From: Gammaproteobacteria bacterium | GTDB taxonomy: Bacteria > Pseudomonadota > Gammaproteobacteria > Arenicellales > Poriferihabitantaceae | NCBI GenBank assembly: GCA_011523765.1 | Contig: WTGA01000052.1 | Location: forward strand, 1-35,952 | DNA: 35,952 bases | Direction of reading: 5' to 3' | Part shown: one piece after another, positions 1-9,157 of the stretch | Layout of the letters: each line of letters starts with the position of its first letter | Numbering within the stretch: the stretch's first letter is position 1 | The notes under the pieces: generated by a model | Told to the model about the DNA's origin: nothing | Databases searched by the model: none | Seen by the model: only the letters and a program-made list of their open reading frames with translations | Position numbers and translations under genes: made by a program

Positions 1-389
1 CAATATTTGTGAGTTTCCAGGCCGTCAGGAATTCCCCTGCATCCGGGCAAGGCGGCCCCCCGGACCCTGGTCAATTTCTTCAAACTGTCCGTGCAGGCGG
101 TAAAATGCATTCGTCTTTGGCCCAAGGAATCGTCCTGCAAGGCAAGGTCCCAAAATTCCTGTAACCCTTGCCGGGTTGTGCAGTTCAGACGAAGAGGACC
201 ACCCGTTTCAGACTCGAGGCACTTGTATAGGGCTGTGTTGCCAGGCACCTGGTCACCTGGTGCGGTATCATGGACCGTGAGCTGGCCAAACGGCCCGATT
301 CTCCTCTCCTCATCAATGCTTTCGTCTGTCTCATGGCCTGCCCCAATTTTCCTGAAACGTCTGGTGGGGGAATTGGATTCATGACGCAT
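1..389 (-). CDS. Unidentified partial reading frame running off the left edge
   Basis: A minus-strand frame opens at an ATG (complement of 387-389), shortly after an in-frame TGA, and stays open for about 129 codons to the window edge. I do not recognise the product. It starts MRHESNSPTRRFRKIG and shows no membrane segment, signal peptide or obvious motif. Two other frames in the same stretch are also partly open, so an open frame alone is weak evidence here. No good ribosome binding site precedes the ATG. If real, it is divergent from the ATPase gene that begins at 471, and the roughly 80 bases between them would hold both promoters. The remainder of the gene lies outside the window. Confidence 0.3.
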   Translation of the reverse strand, partial: MRHESNSPTRRFRKIGAGHETDESIDEERRIGPFGQLTVHDTAPGDQVPGNTALYKCLESETGGPLRLNCTTRQGLQEFWDLALQDDSLGQRRMHFTACTDSLKKLTRVRGAALPGCRGIPDGLETHKY

Positions 390-411
390 TCGTAGGAATC
401 ATGCCATTCGC

Positions 412-441
412 TTGACTATTTTCAGTATTTCCGCGTACTCT
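412..441 (+). promoter_or_regulatory. Candidate sigma-70 promoter for the AAA_14 ATPase gene
   Basis: TTGACT at 412-417 and TACTCT at 436-441 are separated by 18 bases. They would start transcription about 20 bases before the ATG at 471. The -35 is good and the -10 is weak. This is inference from sequence match only. Confidence 0.3.
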
Positions 442-470
442 GTGCTGAACACCATGCAAAGTCATTTCCA

Positions 471-1703
471 ATGATGGATCAATACCCTCGCTGGCAGAAA
501 GAGAACATCCATAAGGCCATGAACGTTCGCCGGGTGCTCTTGCTTTCCGGTGTACGCCAATGCGGGAAAACCACGCTTGCTAAAGAGCTGGTGAACGATG
601 ATACCGAATATCGTACATTGGATGACCTGACACTTAAGCGCGCAGCAGAAGACGACCCACATGGTTTCGTCAAACACAGCCAACGCACATTGATCATTGA
701 TGAGGTTCAACGGGTTCCTGAACTATTGCCCGCCATCAAGAAGGCCGTCGATGAAAACACCCGTACAGGTCAGTATCTTTTGACAGGCTCCACCAACCTG
801 CAGGCCCTGCCTGGCGTGCAGGAATCTCTGGCTGGTCGGATCACAAAACTGCGCCTTCGTCCACTGAGTCAGAGTGAACAGCAAAGTACGGCCCCGCTTT
901 TTATTCATCGGGCGTTTGCCGAGGGGCTTGAAGCACCATCCGTTCACTATGACAAGGATGCCCTGATTGCACTGGCTTGTGCCGGAGGTTTTCCCGAACC
1001 TCTTTTTCTTGAAAGTCACCACCGCAGGCATTGGCACATTGATTTTATGGATGCGATTCTGGAGCGTGATCTCAAAGATATAACCCGTATTCACCGGCTT
1101 GACCAAATGCGCGAACTGGTCAGGGTACTCGCAGCCTGGTCCTCAAAATTCATGAACACAACGCAGATCGGCAGCGGCCTGTCCATACAAAAGCAGGCAC
1201 TCAATGCATATATGAACGCATTGGAGGCGCTCTATCTGATTGAGCGCGTCCGGCCATGGACGAAGACAGACTATGATCGCGTTGGCAAACAGGACAAACT
1301 GTTTATGGCAGACAGTGGTCTGATGTCCGCCCTGCTTGGTTGGACGGTGGAGCAGGCGCGTTTTGATGTAGACCGTTCAGGCAAACTGATTGAGACTTTT
1401 GCTTTTAACGAACTGGCTCTTCAGGTCGATGCCTCGTATGGTCTCTACAGCCTCCGGCATTACCGGGACCGTCAGCAGCGTGAGATTGATTTTATTATTG
1501 AACGTGAAGACGGAGCAATGCTGGGGATTGAGATCAAGTCCGGTAGCAATATCGGGAGCAATGATTTCAAACATTTGAAATGGTTTAAAGAGACCCTTGC
1601 CAGGGGGCATTCTTTCACTGGCCTTGTCCTGTATTCCGGTGAGCACATGGCCTCCTTTGGCGAAGGCATGCTGGCTGTGCCCTTCGGGGCCTTGTGGTCC
1701 TGA
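471..1703 (+). CDS. AAA_14 family ATPase with C-terminal DUF4143 domain
   Basis: This is a 410-residue protein with the layout of the widespread AAA_14-DUF4143 family. The P-loop GVRQCGKT is at residues 27-34, a Walker B strand ending in D77-E78 (IIDEVQ) follows, and an LTGSTNL sensor-like segment comes after it. The C-terminal DUF4143 region has the pattern EIDFII with D340, followed by E354-I-K356. That is the D...ExK spacing of a PD-(D/E)XK-like fold, though activity is unproven in the family. Family members are cytosolic, often stand alone, spread by transfer, and have no settled function. ATG codons stand at 471 and 474, and no strong ribosome binding site decides between them. It converges on cobN, with 130 bases between the two stop codons. 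Identification of the family is firm; the role is unknown. Confidence 0.88.
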   Translation: MMDQYPRWQKENIHKAMNVRRVLLLSGVRQCGKTTLAKELVNDDTEYRTLDDLTLKRAAEDDPHGFVKHSQRTLIIDEVQRVPELLPAIKKAVDENTRTGQYLLTGSTNLQALPGVQESLAGRITKLRLRPLSQSEQQSTAPLFIHRAFAEGLEAPSVHYDKDALIALACAGGFPEPLFLESHHRRHWHIDFMDAILERDLKDITRIHRLDQMRELVRVLAAWSSKFMNTTQIGSGLSIQKQALNAYMNALEALYLIERVRPWTKTDYDRVGKQDKLFMADSGLMSALLGWTVEQARFDVDRSGKLIETFAFNELALQVDASYGLYSLRHYRDRQQREIDFIIEREDGAMLGIEIKSGSNIGSNDFKHLKWFKETLARGHSFTGLVLYSGEHMASFGEGMLAVPFGALWS

Positions 1704-1833
1704 CGGGACGATGGTATCCAGGGCGGTCCGCTTCCGAAGGATCAAAACCGTTTGGTTCACATATGCAGCCGGATTGAAAACGAATGGTCCCGCACCTTGG
1801 GAACATCCTGCCTGAAAAAACGGAGTTTTGACC

Positions 1834-4800
1834 TTAAATGGCCGTCTCAAGAGAGTTGTCAAGTTGCAAAATGGTGGCTGTCAGTTTATCCCGATAGTCC
1901 CCCGGCTCCTGCCACAGCCCGCGTTGTTGCGCTTCGAGAAGGCGTTCCGCCATTTCCTGCAATGCCATGGGGTTGGACCGCTCCATGAATTGACGGTTGT
2001 CCGCATCCAGCACCAGTGCCTCGGTGACGGCTTCGTATTGATAGTCGTCAACCAGGCTGGTCGTGGCATCGTAGGCAAACAGGTAATCCACCGAGGCGGC
2101 CATTTCAAAGGCGCCCTTGTAGCCGTGCCGCCGCATTGAGGCAATCCATTTTGGATTGGTTACCCGGGATCGAATGACGAGATTCAACTCTTCCTTGAGG
2201 GTCCGGATTTTGGGGTCCGCGGGGTTGGCGTGGTCCCCATGGTAGATCACGGGTGGTGTTCCGCGCAAAACCTGTACCGCATTGCTCATGCCGCCCTGGA
2301 ACTGGTAGTAATCATCGGAATCCAGCAGGTCATGCTCCCGGTTGTCCTGGTTTTGCACCACGACCTCGATCCGGCTCAGGCGATGTTCGAATGAACGAAA
2401 CGCTTCCTCGCCAAAATGGTCCTGCGTATAACTGTATCCCCCCCAGTTGACATAGGCCTGGGCCAGGTCCGTCCCGTCTTTCCAGATGCCTTCATCAATC
2501 AGTCCCTGAAGCCCGGCACCATAACTGCCCGGCTTGGACCCGAATATCCTGAAACGTGCCTGGACCCTTGCCTGGTCGGCGTTCAGGCCGTGGTCAATGA
2601 GTGCCTGACGGGTGGACTCCATGTTCATTCTCAGCACATTGGTATCCCCCGGTTCTTCGTATTCCGCCAGCGTTTGCACGGCCGTATCAAACAGCCTGGC
2701 CACGTTCGGAAAGGCGTCCCGGAAAAATCCGGAGATGCGCAGGGTGACATCGACCCGGGGCCGGCCAAGCTGGAATCCGGGAATGATCTCGATATCCTTC
2801 ACACGGTTGGACCCTTCGGCCCACCGTGGGCGCACGCCCATCAGGGCCAGGGCCTGGGCAATGTCATCCCCTCCGGTCCGCATGGTGGACGTGCCCCATA
2901 CCGAGACTCCGAGTTCACGGGGATACTCCCCGTTTTCCTGGAGGTGGCGCGCCAGCAGGGATTCCGCGGAACGCCGCCCGAGTTCCCAGGCACTTGGTGT
3001 GGGAATGGAACGTGAATCCAGGGAATAAAAATTCCGTCCGGTGGGCAACACATCCAGCCGGCCCCGGGTCGGGGCACCGCTTGGACCGGCCGGGACAAAC
3101 TTGCCCGCCAGGGCACGGACAAAATTCCGGATTTCACTCCTCCCCGAGTCGGCAACCGCTTTCACAATCACGGCATGGATATGAGCCATCAACTTCCGGG
3201 TGCGGAGGAATCCATTGCCGAGGGACCGGCCGGCCAGGGTGGCCCTGACACACTGTTCCGCGAGCAATTCCAGCCGTTCACGGGTGTCCGCTTCCGTTCG
3301 CCAGTCGGCATCACTGACCCCCGCCAGCTCCGCAGGCCGCGGTCCCTTCCATCTTTCGGCGGCGGACAGCCGGAGCGGATCGAATCGGCCATTGCCATGG
3401 TCGAGTCCAAGGTCATCGACCAGGCAATGCAAAATTCCGGCGTCCTCGGGCCGGTCTCCCCGGGGAAGCCGGGTCAGCGCAACCAGTGTCTCAATCAGAG
3501 TGCGCTCATCCGGCGGTTGTCCGAAGGTGTGCAGGCCGTGTCGGATCTGTGCTTCCTTCAGATCACACAGGTAGGTGTCCAGTCCATTGAGCAGCGCATC
3601 GTCCCCGGCATCCGTCCCCGTTCCGAGTTCCCGGACCAGGTTGGTTTCCTCCAGGCACTGGAGGATTTTCCGGCGCAGGAAGTGTTCACGGTGCCGGTCC
3701 AGTCCCAGTGCCTGGTAATACTCATCGACCCAGTTTTCCAGCTGCAGCAGCTCGCCGTGGATTTCCGCCCGGGCCATGGGGGGCATCAGGTGGTCCAGAA
3801 TGACGGCCTGGGTCCGTCTCTTGGCCTGGGAACCTTCTCCCGGATCATTGACAATAAAGGGGTAGAGATGGGGCACGGGGCCGAGTATGGCATCGGGCCA
3901 GCATTCATCAGACAGTGAAACGCTCTTTCCGGGCAACCACTCCAGATTCCCGTGCTTCCCGATGTGGGCAATGGCGTCGGCCTGGTAGACCTTGCAGACC
4001 CAGAAATAAAACGCGACATAGCCATGCGGGGGCACGAGGTCGGGATCATGGTAATTCGCCATGATATCCAGGTTGAATCCCCGGGCAGGCTGGATTCCGA
4101 CAAAGGTTTCACCCAGGCGAATCCCCGGAACCATGATTCGCCCGTTTCGGAACATCGGGTCCTCTTCGACCTCCCCCCACCGTTCCCGGATACCCAGGCG
4201 ATTCGGTTCCGGCAACCGGTCAAACCAGGCAAGATAATCCGTCTTGCCGAGACTCTGGTTGCACCCCCTGACCGGGTTGGTGTCCAGGTGGTTGGTCACG
4301 CCGGACTGCAACCGGGCAATCAGGTCATCGCCATTTTCCGGGATCTCCGCAACGGGATATCCGGCAACCTGAAGCGCGTTGAGGAGATTGATGGTCGATG
4401 CGGGTGTATCCAGCCCCACCCCATTGCCGATCCGCCCGTCCCGGGTCGGATAGTTGGCGAGAATGAGGGCGATCCGCTTGTCCTGGTTTTTCTTCCCGGA
4501 CAGCCGGGCCCATTTTTCCGCCAGAGCGGCCACAAATCGGGCGCGGTCTTCTTTGAGCCGGTACCGGATGATATCCAGTTGGGCATTTTGCGAATGCCGG
4601 TGGCGGTCCTTGAAACTGATCGCACGGCTGATGATCCGGCCGTCGTATTCCGGCAAGACAATATTCATGGCCAGGTCACGGCTGCGAAGTCCCTGGGCGG
4701 AATGACGCCAATCCCTTTCACTGTTGGCCGCCAGGATGGCCTGGATGACCGGAATATCCTGTTCGAACAACCGGGTCGGGGTCTGGGGTTCCGAGGAGAG

Positions 4801-5640
4801 TGAGGGGTTCCCCTCGGTATGCTGTGAGAAACTGGTGGTATTGATGACAATCTGGCATCCGCAGGCCTGGATCAGGTGATTGATGGTGGCCAGGCAATCC
4901 GGGTTTTTCAGCGAAAGGGTCGCGACTGCCAGGGTGTTCATCCTCTCGTCCAGGATTTCAATCAATTGGTCGAATGCCCGGGTATTCCCGGACTGGACAT
5001 GGGAGCGGTAGAACAACAGGAGGGCCGTGGGCCGGTCCGGATCCTGGTTCCCAAGCCACCGTGCCAGTGAGATTTCAGGATCGGTGGCGCTGTATATCTG
5101 GGAAAAGGGAAGGGGGCGCGGGGGTTCGATCGGTGAATCCTCAAAGTCCGCATCCAGGAATTGATCGGCAATGAAACGAAACAGGTGCCGGGTGTTTCGG
5201 GTCCCGCCTTCCCGCAGGTAGCGCCAGATGGGGTACTGCTGTCCCCGGTTGCAGGTGGACAGCTGGTCCAGTTCCTGATCAGGCTGGTCATCCCCCGGTA
5301 CAACGACCAGTGTAATGGGCTTCACGGATGCCAGGACGGCAAGCTGGCGGATGCCATAGGACCAGTAGGGGGTGCCTCCGAGCAGTGAAACCACGATCAC
5401 CTTGCTGTGCTGCAAGACGGCATGTTCGTAGAGGTCATAGGCGGCCGGCTTGGTCAGGTGGACCAGGTTGGCCAGACGGACAGACGGGCTCGTATCGGGC
5501 AGGGTGTCCACGACTTCTGCAAGCAGTCCGAGGGAGGTATCCTGGGAGGACAGGATGACAATGTCTCCGGGGGACTGTTGCAGGTCGATGATGCCTTCTT
5601 CATCGGAGAACCCCCCGGGTTGGGCTGCGAGTAGATGCAT
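1834..5640 (-). CDS. cobN: Cobaltochelatase large subunit CobN
   Basis: CobN is the large, porphyrin-binding subunit of the ATP-dependent cobaltochelatase that inserts cobalt into hydrogenobyrinic acid a,c-diamide in the cytosol. The product is 1268 residues, the usual length for CobN. It carries recognisable CobN/BchH family blocks, including IAHIGKHGNLEWLPGKS and the C-terminal VTNPKWIASMRRHGYKGA. The frame is open further upstream to 5865, but that part is antisense to cobW. The family N-terminus begins MHLLAAQPGG, so I place the start at 5640. That is 22 bases after the cobW stop, with a weak GACGGA-like ribosome binding site. CobN normally works with the AAA+ partners CobS and CobT; neither is in this window, so they must lie elsewhere or be replaced by related chelatase subunits. 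It is the last gene of the riboswitch-controlled operon. Confidence 0.96.
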   Translation of the reverse strand: MHLLAAQPGGFSDEEGIIDLQQSPGDIVILSSQDTSLGLLAEVVDTLPDTSPSVRLANLVHLTKPAAYDLYEHAVLQHSKVIVVSLLGGTPYWSYGIRQLAVLASVKPITLVVVPGDDQPDQELDQLSTCNRGQQYPIWRYLREGGTRNTRHLFRFIADQFLDADFEDSPIEPPRPLPFSQIYSATDPEISLARWLGNQDPDRPTALLLFYRSHVQSGNTRAFDQLIEILDERMNTLAVATLSLKNPDCLATINHLIQACGCQIVINTTSFSQHTEGNPSLSSEPQTPTRLFEQDIPVIQAILAANSERDWRHSAQGLRSRDLAMNIVLPEYDGRIISRAISFKDRHRHSQNAQLDIIRYRLKEDRARFVAALAEKWARLSGKKNQDKRIALILANYPTRDGRIGNGVGLDTPASTINLLNALQVAGYPVAEIPENGDDLIARLQSGVTNHLDTNPVRGCNQSLGKTDYLAWFDRLPEPNRLGIRERWGEVEEDPMFRNGRIMVPGIRLGETFVGIQPARGFNLDIMANYHDPDLVPPHGYVAFYFWVCKVYQADAIAHIGKHGNLEWLPGKSVSLSDECWPDAILGPVPHLYPFIVNDPGEGSQAKRRTQAVILDHLMPPMARAEIHGELLQLENWVDEYYQALGLDRHREHFLRRKILQCLEETNLVRELGTGTDAGDDALLNGLDTYLCDLKEAQIRHGLHTFGQPPDERTLIETLVALTRLPRGDRPEDAGILHCLVDDLGLDHGNGRFDPLRLSAAERWKGPRPAELAGVSDADWRTEADTRERLELLAEQCVRATLAGRSLGNGFLRTRKLMAHIHAVIVKAVADSGRSEIRNFVRALAGKFVPAGPSGAPTRGRLDVLPTGRNFYSLDSRSIPTPSAWELGRRSAESLLARHLQENGEYPRELGVSVWGTSTMRTGGDDIAQALALMGVRPRWAEGSNRVKDIEIIPGFQLGRPRVDVTLRISGFFRDAFPNVARLFDTAVQTLAEYEEPGDTNVLRMNMESTRQALIDHGLNADQARVQARFRIFGSKPGSYGAGLQGLIDEGIWKDGTDLAQAYVNWGGYSYTQDHFGEEAFRSFEHRLSRIEVVVQNQDNREHDLLDSDDYYQFQGGMSNAVQVLRGTPPVIYHGDHANPADPKIRTLKEELNLVIRSRVTNPKWIASMRRHGYKGAFEMAASVDYLFAYDATTSLVDDYQYEAVTEALVLDADNRQFMERSNPMALQEMAERLLEAQQRGLWQEPGDYRDKLTATILQLDNSLETAI

Positions 5641-5662
5641 TCCGTCGTGTTCCCGTAGCGTT

Positions 5663-6748
5663 CTACACCACGTTTTCCAGCAAGTGCTTTCTGAGGGTTT
5701 CCTCATCCAGCCCCTTTCCAATGAACACCATCCTTCCCTTGCGCTCTTCGTTGGGGTGCCAGGGCCGGTCGAAATAGCGGTCAATCCGGTTGCCCACGCC
5801 CTGGAATACCTGGCGCATGGGTTTGCCTGGAAGGGACAGAAAGCCCTTGACCCGGATGATGGCATGGTCCCGGATCAATTGTGCCACCGAGGCGGTGACC
5901 CGGTCGCTGTCCACGTCGCCCAGTTCAATGCACACGGAGTCGAAGTGTTCATGGGCATGAACGTGTTCCTCGTCATGGTGGTGATGGCGGTCATGATGGG
6001 TATGGAGGGCTTCGATGCGGTTTTCGGAGGCCTGCATCAATCCCATGATCAGTTCGCTGCGGAGGCGGCCGTTTTCGACTTCGAGAATTTTTACCCGGGG
6101 GTTCACCTGCTGCAGGACGGACTCTCTCACTTTGGACAGCTGCTCCCCGGTCAGTTTATCCACCTTGCTGATGAGGACCAGGTCGGCAGAACCCAGCTGG
6201 TCCTCCAGAAGCTCCCGGAGCGACGGATCATGGTCCAGCTGTTTGTCGGCAGCCCGCTGGGCCTGCACCCGGTCGGGGTCGGAAGCGATATGACCTTCAG
6301 CCACCGCCGGGCCATCGACCACGGTGATCACGGAGTCCACCGTGCAGTGTTGCTTGATCTCCGGCCAGTTAAAGGCCTGGATCAGTGGTTTGGGCAGGGC
6401 CAGTCCCGAAGTTTCGATGAGGATATGGTCGATCTCGCCACTGCGCGCAACCAGCTGTTTCATTACCGGCAGAAACTCTTCTTCCACGGTGCAGCAGATA
6501 CATCCGTTGGCGAGTTCGTACACGCCCTCTTCGGCAACGGGAGCAGCGGACGGAACCGTCCCGTCTTCGCATTCCAGGGGACAGCTCCTGAGCAGGTCGG
6601 CATCGATATCCAGTTCACCGAATTCATTCACGATCACCGCAATGCGCCGGCCCTTGGCCTGCCTGATGACGTTGGACAGCAAGGTGGTCTTTCCACTGCC
6701 GAGAAAGCCCGTAACGACGGTGGCCGGGATTTTATGGAGGTTCATCAT
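5663..6748 (-). CDS. cobW: CobW, G3E-family GTPase / metallochaperone
   Basis: CobW is a 361-residue member of the G3E P-loop GTPases. It is thought to deliver or handle cobalt for CobN. The P-loop GFLGSGKT is at residues 14-21, the family metal-binding CxCC motif is C83-I-C85-C86, and an SKVD guanine-recognition motif is present. A histidine-rich stretch (DRHHHHDEEHVHAHEH) lies before the C-terminal domain and is probably a metal-binding loop. The start overlaps the cobM stop by four bases (ATGA), so translation is likely coupled. Position between cobM and cobN fits cobalt supply to the chelatase. A role as chaperone is known for close relatives; for this protein it is inferred from motifs and context. 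Confidence 0.95.
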   Translation of the reverse strand: MMNLHKIPATVVTGFLGSGKTTLLSNVIRQAKGRRIAVIVNEFGELDIDADLLRSCPLECEDGTVPSAAPVAEEGVYELANGCICCTVEEEFLPVMKQLVARSGEIDHILIETSGLALPKPLIQAFNWPEIKQHCTVDSVITVVDGPAVAEGHIASDPDRVQAQRAADKQLDHDPSLRELLEDQLGSADLVLISKVDKLTGEQLSKVRESVLQQVNPRVKILEVENGRLRSELIMGLMQASENRIEALHTHHDRHHHHDEEHVHAHEHFDSVCIELGDVDSDRVTASVAQLIRDHAIIRVKGFLSLPGKPMRQVFQGVGNRIDRYFDRPWHPNEERKGRMVFIGKGLDEETLRKHLLENVV

Positions 6749-7530
6749 CTCTTTACTTTTCTGGGTTGATCAGGTTTCACCTTGGGCCGATAGATATGGG
6801 CCTGGTGTTCGTTGTACAAATAGGAATCGTTGAATTGCCGCGGGTCCAGGACCGCTCCGACCAGGATGAGAGAGGTGCGTGTAAACTTTCTTGCCCGGAC
6901 TTTGGCGACGATATCGGACAGCGTCCCGGTCACCAGGTCCTGGTCGGGCCAGCCCGTGCGATAGCACACGGCGACGGGACAGCCGGCACCATAATGGGGT
7001 TCGAGTTCCCGGACAATCTTGTGGATGTGGCTCACGCCCAGATGGATGGCCAGGGTTGCGCCATGCTGCGCCAGGGCATCCAGGTTCTCTTTGGCCGGCA
7101 TGGGGGTTTTGGATCCATAACGGGTATAAATGACGGTTTGGGTGATGCCTGACAGCGTCAATTCCCTTTTCAGCCATGCGGCGGAGGCGCTGGTGGCGGT
7201 GACACCCGGGACCACGTCATAGGGAATGCCGAGGGAATCCAGGCGACGCATCTGCTCGCCGATTGCGCCGTAGATGGACGGGTCCCCGGAATGTACTCGG
7301 GCGACATCGTTGCCCGCCTCGTGGGCAACCCGGATCCGTTCCACGATCTCTTCAAGGCTCAGTGGCGCGGTATCTTCGACCCGGGCATTTTCACGGACAC
7401 CGGCCAGCACTTCCTCGGGCACCAGCGAGCCGGCGTACAGGATGACGGGGCACTGTTGCAGAAGCCGCAATCCCTTGACGGTAATCAGGTCCGGGTCGCC
7501 GGGTCCGGCACCAATGAAATAGACAGTCAT
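6745..7530 (-). CDS. cobM: Precorrin-4 C11-methyltransferase CobM (CbiF type)
   Basis: This is a cytosolic SAM-dependent methyltransferase that adds the C11 methyl group of the corrin ring. The 261-residue product opens with VYFIGAGPGDPDLITVKG, the N-terminal glycine-rich signature of the tetrapyrrole methylase family. It also has the CobM/CbiF blocks HSGDPSIYGAIGEQ and YDVVPGVTATSASAAWLKREL. An in-frame upstream start at 7566 is possible, but the ATG at 7530 begins exactly at the family N-terminus and overlaps the cobJ stop by four bases, so I prefer it. Its own stop overlaps the cobW start by four bases. The aerobic CobM and anaerobic CbiF enzymes are homologous, and the sequence alone does not say whether the substrate already holds cobalt. 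Confidence 0.95.
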   Translation of the reverse strand: MTVYFIGAGPGDPDLITVKGLRLLQQCPVILYAGSLVPEEVLAGVRENARVEDTAPLSLEEIVERIRVAHEAGNDVARVHSGDPSIYGAIGEQMRRLDSLGIPYDVVPGVTATSASAAWLKRELTLSGITQTVIYTRYGSKTPMPAKENLDALAQHGATLAIHLGVSHIHKIVRELEPHYGAGCPVAVCYRTGWPDQDLVTGTLSDIVAKVRARKFTRTSLILVGAVLDPRQFNDSYLYNEHQAHIYRPKVKPDQPRKVKR

Positions 7531-8387
7531 CGCTTTTTCGAGTATCCCCGCGGGGTGTATACCCACTCCCGTTGCCCGATGAAAAGATGCCTGGACTCGC
7601 GGTTGCCGACACTCACGCAGGTGAACATGTCCACCGTGCCGGCGTGGAGGTCGCCCAGCGCGACAATCTCCCGGGACTGGTCGCGGCGGGTCAGGTTGCG
7701 TCCGAGTACCACCGGCGTACTGCCGGAGCGGTATTCCAGCAGGATATCCCGGGCACGGTCCAGCTGCCAGTCCCGTTTTTTCGATACGGGATTGTAGAAG
7801 GAAACGACAAAGTCACCGGAGCCGGCGGCATGAATGCGTTGTTCGATGACCGGCCATGGTGTCAGCAGGTCCGACAGGGAAATGGCGCAGAAATCGTGGC
7901 CGAGCAGGGCGCCGGCAGCGCTGGCATTCGCCTGCATGGCACTGATGCCGGGAATCACCTCGATGTCGACCTCCATCCATTCGGGATGGTTTTCACGCCC
8001 CTGTCCCTGGTGATCGAGAAGTTCAAATACGACGGCACCCATCGCAAAGATTCCGATATCACCGCTGGACAGCAGTGCGGTGGTCCGGCCTCCCGCCGCG
8101 AGATCCAGCGCGAGTCTTGCGCGCTCCATTTCCTCTCCGAGCGGGAGCGTATGGCAGGTTTTTTGGGTCACCAGGTCGCCAAGAAGGTCGCAATAGGGCC
8201 CATAGGCCACAATGTCGGTGCTGGCGGCGATGGCCCGGGTTGCCCGGGGTGTGATCAGGGAGACCGCGCCCGGTCCGGTGCCGACCAGAAACAGGCGGTT
8301 CATGGGTCGGGGTTTCCGTCCGCTATTTCCGGAAGGCGGCCGGGTTGCCCGGGTTTTCGGTTTGCCGATGTCCGCGGTGCGGGTCAT
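7527..8387 (-). CDS. cobJ: Precorrin-3B C17-methyltransferase CobJ (CbiH type)
   Basis: CobJ methylates C17 and drives ring contraction. The core has the tetrapyrrole methylase signature MNRLFLVGTGPGAVSLITP, the block LLSSGDIGIFAMGAVVFEL, and VSFYNPVSKKRDWQ, typical of CobJ/CbiH. The start is uncertain. The ATG at 8387 overlaps the upstream cbiG stop by four bases, like other joints in this operon, but it adds 28 basic, proline-rich residues before the conserved core. The ATG at 8303 would begin exactly at the core. I keep the overlapping start because of the operon pattern. The protein should act in the cytosol between CobI and CobM. Ring contraction by CobJ in the aerobic route needs prior oxidation by CobG, which is not seen here; CbiH of the anaerobic route does not need it. 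Confidence 0.93.
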   Translation of the reverse strand: MTRTADIGKPKTRATRPPSGNSGRKPRPMNRLFLVGTGPGAVSLITPRATRAIAASTDIVAYGPYCDLLGDLVTQKTCHTLPLGEEMERARLALDLAAGGRTTALLSSGDIGIFAMGAVVFELLDHQGQGRENHPEWMEVDIEVIPGISAMQANASAAGALLGHDFCAISLSDLLTPWPVIEQRIHAAGSGDFVVSFYNPVSKKRDWQLDRARDILLEYRSGSTPVVLGRNLTRRDQSREIVALGDLHAGTVDMFTCVSVGNRESRHLFIGQREWVYTPRGYSKKR

Positions 8388-9154
8388 TGCGCATAGCTCC
8401 GGGCAACGGCGAGCGTGGCCCGGCGGTTCTTTTGTTTGGTGACAACCAGTTCGGCCGGCATCCCCGTGATTTCACTGGCGGCCAGCAGGGCGGCGGCTTC
8501 GGCGACTCCGTAGCAGCCCACTTCCCGGAATACGAGTTCCGATTTCTCGGACAGCTGGTCTTCCACGGTACGGAGCCGGGCGGCACCATAGGTTTTGAAT
8601 TCCAGCCCCATTTTTGTTGCCTGCAACCGCAATCCCGGTTCGCCGGATTTCAGATCAATGCTCGCCAGGACCTGGAAGGGCGGTGCACAAGCCATGGTTG
8701 CGGTGATGGTTTCCACCAGTTCCGCAATGATTTCAACCGGGCACCCCCGGTCGCAGCCCATCCCCAGGGTGTATACCGGTCTTCCATAGTGGGTGGCGGA
8801 GGTGACCACGACCCGGGCCTCCAGCCGGCCGGCAATGATCTCGGCCAATTCACCGGCCCCCCCTTCATGGCTCGACAGCAGGGGAATCACGAATTGACCC
8901 GCGTCATCGATCACGATGACCCCGGGGTCCCGGGCTTTGTCCCGGAGGACGGGGGCCAGTGCACGAACAACGATCCCGGTTGCACAGATGAACAGACAGT
9001 CCTGCCCATTGACAAATGCCTTTTGGGCCGTTTCCACGAAGGGTTTGGCGCGGTGATGATGGATGGCGCTCGGGAACCGCTCCAGCAACTGCTGTGCTAT
9101 CTTCCGGCCATTGTCGGTCAGGCTGAATATGGCGATGGGGCGGGTATCGGTCAT
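8384..9154 (-). CDS. cbiG: CbiG-like cobalt-precorrin-5A hydrolase, short form
   Basis: CbiG opens the delta-lactone of cobalt-precorrin-5A, releasing acetaldehyde. The N-terminal CbiG_N domain is clear: ATGIVVRALAPVLRDKA and a DDAGQFVIPLLSSHEGGA segment that is characteristic of the family. The C-terminal CobE-like domain begins near TLGMGCDRGCPVEII. The product has only 256 residues, whereas CbiG proteins with all three domains are usually well above 300. The segment joining the two halves is only about 25 residues, so the middle domain looks absent or reduced. It lies three bases after the cobI stop and overlaps cobJ by four bases. Short CbiG forms exist in proteobacteria, so this may well be functional. 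Its presence argues for chemistry of the anaerobic type, or a hybrid path, despite the CobN chelatase in the same operon. Confidence 0.9.
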   Translation of the reverse strand: MTDTRPIAIFSLTDNGRKIAQQLLERFPSAIHHHRAKPFVETAQKAFVNGQDCLFICATGIVVRALAPVLRDKARDPGVIVIDDAGQFVIPLLSSHEGGAGELAEIIAGRLEARVVVTSATHYGRPVYTLGMGCDRGCPVEIIAELVETITATMACAPPFQVLASIDLKSGEPGLRLQATKMGLEFKTYGAARLRTVEDQLSEKSELVFREVGCYGVAEAAALLAASEITGMPAELVVTKQKNRRATLAVARSYAQ

Positions 9155-9157
9155 GGC

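Noticed and set aside
1816..1828. AAAACGGAGTTTT as a terminator between the AAA_14 gene and cobN
   Set aside because: The five-base stem is all A/T except one C-G pair, and the loop is three bases; too weak to support termination.
5641..5865. Longer cobN start giving 1343 residues
   Set aside because: The extra 75 residues are encoded in the antisense of cobW and match no CobN sequence; the family N-terminus begins at 5640.
5450..6769. Open plus-strand frame of 439 codons
   Set aside because: It lies antisense across cobW and the start of cobN, both of which have clear family motifs. It has no motif of its own and reads as a GC-driven shadow.
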